Shown: in pieces, positions 8,778-15,471 of the stretch
Position numbering within the stretch: the first letter of the stretch is position 1
How the letters are laid out: the number at the start of each line of letters is the position of its first letter
Notes under the pieces: generated by a model
Databases searched by the model: none
Seen by the model: only the letters and a program-made list of their open reading frames with translations
What the model was told of the DNA's origin: nothing
Made by a program: the position numbers and the translations under genes
Source of the DNA: Allochromatium humboldtianum
Lineage (GTDB): Bacteria > Pseudomonadota > Gammaproteobacteria > Chromatiales > Chromatiaceae
Direction: 5' to 3'
Length of the DNA stretch: 64,000 bases
NCBI RefSeq assembly: GCF_013385175.1
Contig: NZ_JABZEO010000009.1
Span: forward strand, 1 to 64,000

Positions 8778-11070
8778 GCGACGTCGCCGCTTTTCGCACC
8801 CAGAATTGATACATCCCAGCAAAGGTCTTGGGGTGTTCCTGTTCGAACCGGTGCCAATGCTCCAGATTGGTCGCCGACGGATCGTCTGGAAAACGCTCGG
8901 CATAGCGCGCCATGACTCGCTGATCAAGGATGAATCCCACCAGACTCAGTTCCAGCTCGTGCAGCACGTCGGCCAGTTGCGGCAGCGTGAAGCGCTGCTC
9001 GCTGACATGGAACAGCAAATCGCGGCATCCGCTGAGGCTATAGAAATCAGCGCTTCGGGTCAGATGCCCATCATTGGACGCATCGCACTGCTGGAGCAAT
9101 TGTTGCCGAAACGCGCGTATCTGTGTGGCGCTCGGTTGTCGGCCCTCGCGTGCAATCTGCTCGCGCACCCTGACTATGTCACGACGAGCCCATTCGCTAT
9201 AGAGCCCGATCGACATGAAACCGTCGGGACGCAGACGCGCGAGTAACGCCTTCCAGCCGGCGACGGGATCTTGCAGATGATGCAGCACTCCCACCGACTC
9301 GATCAGGTCGAAGGATTCGTCGAGTTCGTCCAGTCGCAGGATATCGGCCTGGGCATATCGGATGTTCGTCACGCCCAACTCGCACGTTTTGCGTTGCGCA
9401 TAGGCGAGACTGCTCAACGACAGATCGACGGCCAGAATCCGTGCCTCGGGATAGCGCCGGGCGATTTCGAGCGAATGCAACCCCGTGCCGCAACCTGCCA
9501 CCAGAATCGAGACTTCGCTGTCTTGTTTTATTGGTGCCTGAAGGTGCGCATTGGGAAATTGTTGGCGGATATAGGCGGCGATGGTCGGGGCCGGAGGAAC
9601 GATCCCGGCCCGCGTCCAGCGCGGATAGGGATGCTCCTCGTATTGCGCCCGCACCGCGACCGAGACGGAATCGGCGATCGCGATCAGACACGGCATGGCG
9701 CGGCGATATTCCGCCTCCAGCAACGGCTCGCGCACCTGTTCGATCAGCACCGTCATGACCTGCTTGGACCAGTCGTGCTCCAGTAGCCGGGCAGGCTCCG
9801 GCAACGTCAGCAACGGTCGATAGGCCGCCAGCACGAGCAGATACGGCTCTGCGATCGACGCCTGTTGGCGTAGCGCTAGCGACAACGCTCCATGCAGCGC
9901 CTCGACGCGCGCTGTTTCCGGATCGCTCTCCACCCAGACGTAATCATTGAGATGGCATTGCCGCGCCAGCGCCGCCGACAGCTGCCGCGCCGTTGCATCG
10001 AACAGCCGCGTCGCTCCGTTCAGCGCCACCGCCTCCAGCAGTGCGCGCCGAACCTGGGTCAACAGCCGCTCCAGATCGGCATAGGCGATCGAGCAGGTTT
10101 CCAGTAGCCCCATCAGCAAGTCATCGTCGGCCAGCCGGACCAGTCCGGTCGTGCCGAACAGATCCGCCGCCGTCAGCGTCTCACCCCGGTCGAGACTGGC
10201 GAGCGTGGACTCGATGAGCGGATTCAGACGGATGAAACTGATGCATGTGGCCATGAGCTCATGCGGACGACACCATGACTCGCGCAACGCCTGAACCAGC
10301 CGTGCGCGAATCTCGGGGCGATCCTGCGTGAAAGTCAGCCGCTTGAGACAGTGCGCATACTGGCTCTTGGCCAGGGGCCAGTCGGGTTTCAGGTCCAGAG
10401 CGCGGCCATAGTGCGCAAGCGACTCCTCGAAGCGCCCCAGATCGCGCAGCACGGAGCCTAGGTTGTGATGCGCCTCGGCAAAATCCGGTTTGAGTTCGAT
10501 GGCGTGCGCATAGGCCGCGAGCGCCGCCTCCGGACGTCCGAGCGCCTTGAGTGCATGCCCCTGATCGTTGTGAGCACTGGCCGAGTCCGGCTGCAAGATC
10601 AGCGCCCGGTCGAGACAGGCCGACGCCTCATCGGCCCGTCCGAGTTGCACCAGGACATTGCCGCGATTGATGAGTGCGCTGACGTAATCCGGGCGCAGAC
10701 TCAGAGCGCGCTCGATCATGTCCAGGGCGGCATCGAGCTGTCCCAGATCCTGAAGCGTCTTGCCCAGGCTGTTGAGCGATTCGCTGTCGCGCGGATTGAG
10801 CTTGAGCGCCTGTTGCAGCGCGGGCAGCGCCTCGCGTTGACGGTCGCAGGCCAACAGCAACGTTCCCAGCGCCTTCCAACTGAAGGCGGCCTTGGGATAG
10901 CGTCGGGTGAAATCGCGCGCCATCGCCTCGCCCTCGCTCAGACGTCCGGCGTTGAACAGCGCCACCAGAGCGTCCTGCTCGGTCGTGGATAGGCCGGATG
11001 AGCCGGCGGCGCGGCGCATTCCAGGACGGCTCGGGACATGCGAACCGGGTGGTCGGTTATTCTTGCGCAT
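8740..11070 (-). CDS. TPR-class I SAM methyltransferase fusion protein
   Basis: The 776-residue protein has about six TPR units in residues 30-245, a long helical middle region with no recognised domain (about 250-490), and a class I SAM-dependent methyltransferase domain. The last shows motif I SILVAGCGTGLHSLEIA at about 516, acidic AVDLS after it, and DLIESVGVLHHL at about 590. The TPR part resembles those of the nearby GT41 proteins, suggesting recognition of a related protein client. Such fusions are often found beside flagellar or surface-glycan loci; the methylated substrate here is unknown. It is transcribed against the GT41 genes and begins about 107 bp from the structured element that follows. 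Confidence 0.85.
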   Translation of the reverse strand: MRKNNRPPGSHVPSRPGMRRAAGSSGLSTTEQDALVALFNAGRLSEGEAMARDFTRRYPKAAFSWKALGTLLLACDRQREALPALQQALKLNPRDSESLNSLGKTLQDLGQLDAALDMIERALSLRPDYVSALINRGNVLVQLGRADEASACLDRALILQPDSASAHNDQGHALKALGRPEAALAAYAHAIELKPDFAEAHHNLGSVLRDLGRFEESLAHYGRALDLKPDWPLAKSQYAHCLKRLTFTQDRPEIRARLVQALRESWCRPHELMATCISFIRLNPLIESTLASLDRGETLTAADLFGTTGLVRLADDDLLMGLLETCSIAYADLERLLTQVRRALLEAVALNGATRLFDATARQLSAALARQCHLNDYVWVESDPETARVEALHGALSLALRQQASIAEPYLLVLAAYRPLLTLPEPARLLEHDWSKQVMTVLIEQVREPLLEAEYRRAMPCLIAIADSVSVAVRAQYEEHPYPRWTRAGIVPPAPTIAAYIRQQFPNAHLQAPIKQDSEVSILVAGCGTGLHSLEIARRYPEARILAVDLSLSSLAYAQRKTCELGVTNIRYAQADILRLDELDESFDLIESVGVLHHLQDPVAGWKALLARLRPDGFMSIGLYSEWARRDIVRVREQIAREGRQPSATQIRAFRQQLLQQCDASNDGHLTRSADFYSLSGCRDLLFHVSEQRFTLPQLADVLHELELSLVGFILDQRVMARYAERFPDDPSATNLEHWHRFEQEHPKTFAGMYQFWVRKAATSPMQRDRRLPEQP

Positions 11071-11176
11071 GGCTGGAGAAAGCGTTTGACGATGGATCGA
11101 AGCATTCTAGCCGTGATCGCGGCCTTACCCTAGAATCCAGGCAATCCCTATCGTCGAACACCCAACAGTCCCTGCC

Positions 11177-11573
11177 GTCAACTACCCCGCCCTGAAGGGC
11201 GGAGCTTGTGAGAGCAAGCTGGGTTGACCAGCCTCAGCCCGCCTGACCAGGACGGTCGAAAGGGGCTACGTATGCAACAGGTCGCTAAGACTCACCGGCG
11301 GATGCTTCCTCAGTCCGCCGCTCTGAAAGGTCGAGATCATGCAGGCGAAAGGTAAAGCGTCGAAGGTTTTGATCGCCGCGCAAGCGGGAGCCGGTTGCAC
11401 ACATTGGCGAGGGGAGCGTGTCGCGTCGTGAGACGCCGCACCGTCACCAGGCCCTTACGGGCAGAGCCTCACGGCCCGGCAGGTGGAAAGCCTGCACCTG
11501 TTTCCGGCGGCTGCACTGTCGTAGCCGCTATCCCTCACCGCTCTGAAGGACGGGGTTTCTCGCGGAGGAACTG
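11177..11573 (+). mobile_element. Orphan HEARO/omega-RNA-like (IscB/IS200-IS605-type) element without nuclease gene
   Basis: About 400 bp with no plausible ORF but dense secondary structure. The left end holds CCGCCC-TGAA-GGGCGG (11187-11202), immediately followed by the hairpin AGCTTG/CAAGCT (11203-11208, 11215-11220). A perfect 7-bp hairpin lies at 11296-11302/11314-11320, others near 11450-11530, and the right end has CCGCTCTGAAGGACGGGG (11540-11557). Left and right ends share a CTGAAGG palindrome core, as do subterminal palindromes of IS200/IS605-type elements. The layout resembles the HEARO RNA, now known as the guide RNA of IscB nucleases, but no IscB, IsrB or TnpB gene is present. The right edge abuts ATGA at 11574, and HEARO elements are reported to insert 5' of ATGA or GTGA. 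Exact borders are estimates. Confidence 0.6.
11180..11400 (+). ncRNA. Candidate HEARO-type omega RNA scaffold
   Basis: This is the most structured part of the element. In IscB systems the RNA scaffold lies upstream of the nuclease ORF and its 5' end reads out of the flanking DNA as guide. Here the analogous guide would be the bases just left of about 11177. Consecutive stems at 11187-11202, 11203-11220 and 11296-11320 are visible; transcription and the 3' limit are not shown by the sequence. Confidence 0.45.
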
Positions 11574-13133
11574 ATGACATCGCCGCGCCGCAAACTGCCC
11601 ATCGGCATCCAGACCTTCCGCGAGATCCGCGAGGAGGACTGCTATTACGTCGACAAGACGCCGCTGATCGGGCGCCTGATCGATGAAGGCAAATACTATT
11701 TCCTCTCGCGCCCGCGCCGTTTCGGAAAGTCGCTGTTGATCGACACCATCGCCGAGCTGTTCGCCGGCAATGAGACGCTGTTTCGCGGCCTGTTCATCCA
11801 CGAACGCTGGGACTGGTCGCGCCGTGCACCGGTCGTGCGTCTGAATTTTACCGAGGGCGTGTTGGAGAATCGCGCGGATCTCGACGCCAAGATCGATGAG
11901 CAGCTGGAAGAGAACGAACGGCGTCTGGGCGTCCATGAGCCGGGGCACAGCCGCTCTGGGCGATTCTCGGGGCTGATCCGCGCCGCCCATGCCGCCACGG
12001 GCGAGCGGGTGGTGGTCCTGGTCGACGAGTACGACAAGCCGATTCTGGACAATCTGATCCGTCCCGATGCGGCAGGCACGATCCGCGCCGGTTTGCGCGA
12101 CCTGTACTCCGTCATCAAGGCTCAGGACGCCCATATCCGCTTCGCCTTGATCACCGGGGTCTCGAAGTTCAGCAAGGTGAGCATTTTCTCGGGGCTGAAC
12201 AATCTGAACGACATCACGGTCTCGCCGGAGTACTCGGCCCTCTGCGGCTATACCGATCATGATCTGGATTCCGTGTTTGCGCCCGAGCTGCCGGGTCTGG
12301 ACCGCGACGAGATCCGCCGCTGGTACAACGGCTACAACTGGACCGGCGAGGCGGTCTATAACCCCTTCGACGTGCTGTTGCTGTTCCAGAAGCGCCAATT
12401 TCGCCCCTGGTGGTTCGAGACGGGGACACCGAGTTTTCTGGTCGATCTCCTGAGCCGGCGCGGCTACTTCACCCCGGATCTGGCGCGACGCCAGACCAGT
12501 CTGGAGCTGCTCTCCAGTTTCGATGTCGAGCACATCGACAGCGACGCCCTGCTGTGGCAGACCGGCTATCTGACCTTCCACGCCGTCGAACAGCCGCTGA
12601 CCGGCTATTGGGTCTACACCCTCGGCTATCCCAATCACGAGGTTGAGACCAGTCTGAATGCCGCGCTGCTGATCGGCTATGGCGTCGATGGACAGCGTGC
12701 CTTCGCCAATCGGCTGCGGCTGCTCCAGTTGCTCCAGGCCGGTGACACAAGCGGACTGCGCACGCTGTTCGAGGCGTTTTTCGCCGGCATCCCGAACGAC
12801 TGGCATCGCGCCAATCCGATTGCGCGCTACGAAGGCTATTACGCCAGTGTGTTCTATTCCTACTTCGCGGCGTTGGGGCTGGACATCCGGCTGGAGGACG
12901 CCAGCCGTCAGGGGCGGCTCGACATGGCGCTACGCTTTCAGTGTGCGGTGTGGCTGTTTGAGTTCAAGGTGGTTGAGCTGGAACCGGAGGGCCGGGCGCT
13001 GGCGCAGATCAAGGCGCGCGGCTATGCCGATAAGTACCGCGCCGAACACCACGGCGGGCCGATCCATCTGATCGGGGTCGAATTCTCGCGCGAGACGCGC
13101 GCCGTGGTCGGGTTCGAGGTCGAGACCCTGTAG
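11574..13133 (+). CDS. AAA-ATPase-like / PD-(D/E)XK nuclease-family protein, copy 1
   Basis: The 519-residue protein combines an N-terminal AAA-ATPase-like domain with a C-terminal PD-(D/E)XK nuclease-family domain (old name DUF1703). Visible are YVDKTPLI at about 24-31, a Walker A-like RPRRFGKSLLIDT near 44-56, a Walker B-like VVLVDEYDKP near 144-153, and C-terminal WLFEFKVVE near 460 as nuclease core. The cellular role of this family is not established; it is often present in many copies and may be mobile or defence-associated. Start ATG 11574 directly follows the HEARO-like element, whose last bases supply GGAGGA. It is similar throughout to the next gene. Confidence 0.88.
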   Translation: MTSPRRKLPIGIQTFREIREEDCYYVDKTPLIGRLIDEGKYYFLSRPRRFGKSLLIDTIAELFAGNETLFRGLFIHERWDWSRRAPVVRLNFTEGVLENRADLDAKIDEQLEENERRLGVHEPGHSRSGRFSGLIRAAHAATGERVVVLVDEYDKPILDNLIRPDAAGTIRAGLRDLYSVIKAQDAHIRFALITGVSKFSKVSIFSGLNNLNDITVSPEYSALCGYTDHDLDSVFAPELPGLDRDEIRRWYNGYNWTGEAVYNPFDVLLLFQKRQFRPWWFETGTPSFLVDLLSRRGYFTPDLARRQTSLELLSSFDVEHIDSDALLWQTGYLTFHAVEQPLTGYWVYTLGYPNHEVETSLNAALLIGYGVDGQRAFANRLRLLQLLQAGDTSGLRTLFEAFFAGIPNDWHRANPIARYEGYYASVFYSYFAALGLDIRLEDASRQGRLDMALRFQCAVWLFEFKVVELEPEGRALAQIKARGYADKYRAEHHGGPIHLIGVEFSRETRAVVGFEVETL

Positions 13134-13258
13134 AGAGTAGAGAGACGGGCATTGCGCGATTATACGGAGCGTTTCGCTCGACATCTGGAGTCGGCTTTCT
13201 GCGGGATGTGGTTGCGCTACACTGGGATACCAATGAACACTCACCCGCTACACACCGC

Positions 13259-14818
13259 ATGACCCAACCCCGTCGCCAACTCCCCATCGGTATCCAAACC
13301 TTCGCCAAGATCCGCGAGGGCGAGTATTATTATGTCGACAAGACACCGGCGGCCTGGCGTCTGGCGCAAACCTCAGGCTATTACTTCCTCTCGCGTCCGC
13401 GCCGCTTCGGCAAGAGCCTCTTTCTCGACACCCTGAAGGAACTCTTCGAGGGCAACGAGCCGCTGTTTCGCGGCCTGGACATCCATCCGCGCTGGGACTG
13501 GAGCACACGCCATGCCGTGATCCACATCAGCTTCGGCGCCGGGGTACTCCAGACGCGGGCGGAACTGGATCGGCGGATTCTCGATATTCTGCGCGTCAAT
13601 CAGGAGCGCCTTGGGCTGACGTGTCCGGATTCCCAGGATGTCGCCGGCTGTTTCGCCGAGCTGATCCGGCTGGCACATGCGCACACCGGCCGAAGGGTGG
13701 CGGTCCTGATCGACGAATACGACAAGCCGATCCTCGACAACATCGCCGATTCCGACACCGCGCTCGTCATGCGCGAGGGACTCAAAAACCTCTATTCGGT
13801 CATCAAGGACGCCGACGCCCATCTGCGTTTCGTCTTCCTGACCGGGGTGTCGAAGTTCAGCAAGGTCAGTCTGTTTTCGGGGCTGAACAACCTGGAGGAC
13901 ATCACGCTGACTCCGGCCTATTCCGCCCTCTGCGGCTATACCGACGCTGATGTCGATACCGTTTTCGCTCCCGAACTCGACGGACTCGACCGCGACGAGA
14001 TCCGCCGCTGGTACAACGGCTACAACTGGACCGGCGAGTCGGTGTACAACCCCTTCAATCTGCTGCTGCTGTTCCGCAACCGCCGCTTTCAACCCTGGTG
14101 GTTCGAGACCGGCACCCCGGCCTTTCTGGTCAAGTTACTCGCCCGAAACGGCTTTTTTACCCCCGATCTGGCGCGCCTGCGCACCGGCCTGGAGATCCTC
14201 TCCACCTTCGATGTGGACCGCATCGCCCCGGAGGCGCTGCTGTTCCAGACCGGCTATCTCACCATCCACAAGGCCGAAGAGCCGCTGCTGGGGCATTGGG
14301 TCTACACCCTGGGCTACCCCAATCACGAGGTCGCCTCCAGCCTCAATGCCGCGCTGCTGAGCGAATACACCGACGACCCCAGCCGCAGCTTTGCACACCG
14401 TCTGCGCCTGCTCGATCTGCTTCAGGCCAATGACCTCGCCGGTCTGAAGGCGCTGTTTCAGTCCTTTTTCGCCGGCATCCCCAGCGACTGGTATCGCAAC
14501 AATCCGATCGCCCGTTACGAAGGCTATTACGCCAGCGTTTTCTACAGCTATTTCGCCGCCCTGGGGCTGGAGATCCGGCTGGAGGATGCGACCAATTGGG
14601 GACGGATCGATATGACGGTACTGTTCAACGGCCACATCTATCTGTTTGAATTCAAAGTAGTCGAGCTGGCGCCGAAAGGACTCGCCCTGCAGCAGATCAA
14701 AGATCGGGGCTATGCCGATAAGTATCGAACCGAGGGCGGCCTGATCCATCTGATCGGGGTCGAGTTCTCGCGCGAGACGCGCACTGTGGTCGGGTTTGAG
14801 GTCGAGACGCTTACTTGA
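13259..14818 (+). CDS. AAA-ATPase-like / PD-(D/E)XK nuclease-family protein, copy 2
   Basis: Paralogue of the preceding gene, 519 residues from ATG 13259. That start makes MTQPRRQLPIGIQTF align with the start of copy 1; an upstream GTG at 13208 would add 17 unmatched residues. It keeps YVDKTPAA, RPRRFGKSLFLDT, VLIDEYDKPIL and LFEFKVVEL. The two proteins differ at many positions, so the duplication is old or the copies were acquired separately. The 125-bp gap between them contains no obvious promoter or terminator. Its 3' end overlaps the convergent protease-like gene by 8 bp. Confidence 0.88.
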   Translation: MTQPRRQLPIGIQTFAKIREGEYYYVDKTPAAWRLAQTSGYYFLSRPRRFGKSLFLDTLKELFEGNEPLFRGLDIHPRWDWSTRHAVIHISFGAGVLQTRAELDRRILDILRVNQERLGLTCPDSQDVAGCFAELIRLAHAHTGRRVAVLIDEYDKPILDNIADSDTALVMREGLKNLYSVIKDADAHLRFVFLTGVSKFSKVSLFSGLNNLEDITLTPAYSALCGYTDADVDTVFAPELDGLDRDEIRRWYNGYNWTGESVYNPFNLLLLFRNRRFQPWWFETGTPAFLVKLLARNGFFTPDLARLRTGLEILSTFDVDRIAPEALLFQTGYLTIHKAEEPLLGHWVYTLGYPNHEVASSLNAALLSEYTDDPSRSFAHRLRLLDLLQANDLAGLKALFQSFFAGIPSDWYRNNPIARYEGYYASVFYSYFAALGLEIRLEDATNWGRIDMTVLFNGHIYLFEFKVVELAPKGLALQQIKDRGYADKYRTEGGLIHLIGVEFSRETRTVVGFEVETLT

Positions 14819-15230
14819 GTTTGAGCAACGGCAGATTCGGCGATTCAGGGCGTGGTCCAAGGGAGCGGCGTGCGCAATCGACGATCAGATCCAGTTCTTC
14901 CAGCACCAACTGACCGAGCAACGGCTCGCACAGCGGCGGGCCGATGACGCAATCCGTGACCATGGTGCGCCCAAGAACGGTCACTTCCAGGCCGCGTGCG
15001 GTCGGCAACTCCTCGCGGCGATCATCGGCGTAGGTCACGATGACCCGTCCACCGCGCGCCAGACCGAGTTTTCCGACCTCATCGGCCGGCAACAACATCA
15101 TCACGGCGCCGGTGTCCACCAGACAGTCGAGTTCGCTGGTCGGCAACCGCTCCACATCCCCACCGCCGCGCTCGGCCAGCGCGACATCGACGAAATTGCG
15201 CAATCTGGCCTTGACTCTGACTTCACCCAT
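14811..15230 (-). CDS. Clan AA (retropepsin-like) aspartic protease family protein
   Basis: A 139-residue protein with the DTG active-site signature in LDCLVDTGAVMMLLP at about residues 32-46, then the GLEVTVLGRT strand and LLGQLVLEELDLIVD near 105-119, the second conserved region of single-domain clan AA proteases. Such proteins dimerise to form one aspartic active site; in bacteria most are uncharacterised. No signal peptide or membrane segment is seen. It diverges from fliC and its 5' region shares the 241-bp intergenic space with the flagellin promoter. Confidence 0.8.
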   Translation of the reverse strand: MGEVRVKARLRNFVDVALAERGGGDVERLPTSELDCLVDTGAVMMLLPADEVGKLGLARGGRVIVTYADDRREELPTARGLEVTVLGRTMVTDCVIGPPLCEPLLGQLVLEELDLIVDCARRSLGPRPESPNLPLLKLK

Positions 15231-15326
15231 CGTCGGTCTCCGGAAAACAGCATCGACGCTTCAATCGCAATGAGGATAGCATGGCGCCGGCCGTCGATAT
15301 CGCCCTCTGAGCGCGGCCCTATGAAG

Positions 15327-15342
15327 CGTGATCGATGTCACA
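15327..15342 (+). promoter_or_regulatory. CRP/Vfr-like binding site upstream of fliC
   Basis: CGTGA-TCGATG-TCACA matches the TGTGA-N6-TCACA consensus at nine of ten fixed positions. It ends 19 bp before the sigma-28 -35 element. A cAMP phosphodiesterase gene (cpdA) is present elsewhere in the window, but binding is not shown. Confidence 0.45.
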
Positions 15343-15361
15343 ATCGGCGTGGTACAACGGC

Positions 15362-15388
15362 TCAAGGTTTCATCCGACTGGCCGATAC
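15362..15388 (+). promoter_or_regulatory. Sigma-28 (FliA) promoter of fliC
   Basis: TCAAGGTT, 11 bp spacer, GCCGATAC. The -10 matches the FliA consensus GCCGATAA at seven of eight positions, the spacing is exactly that of the consensus, and the -35 resembles TAAAGTTT. It lies 83 bp upstream of the flagellin ATG, so transcription would leave a leader of about 75 nt. Confidence 0.85.
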
Positions 15389-15471
15389 CCAAGTCGGATC
15401 GAAGCGATTAAAACCAAGGCAGCGCTGGTGTTCAGCCGTCGGCCTGGGTCAACACAGACAGGAGAACAGTC

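Noticed and set aside
11177-11573. Group II intron or tRNA-like interpretation of the structured region
   Set aside because: No domain V-type hairpin, reverse transcriptase or cloverleaf is visible; the matching CTGAAGG end palindromes fit HEARO/IS200-IS605 relics better.
11535-12806. Long minus-strand open frame opposite the first AAA/PD-(D/E)XK gene
   Set aside because: It mirrors the codon pattern of a well-supported plus-strand gene, has no recognisable domain, and such mirror frames are common in GC-rich DNA.
13208-13258. N-terminal extension of the second AAA/PD-(D/E)XK gene from a GTG
   Set aside because: The added residues have no counterpart in the first copy, whose start aligns with ATG 13259.
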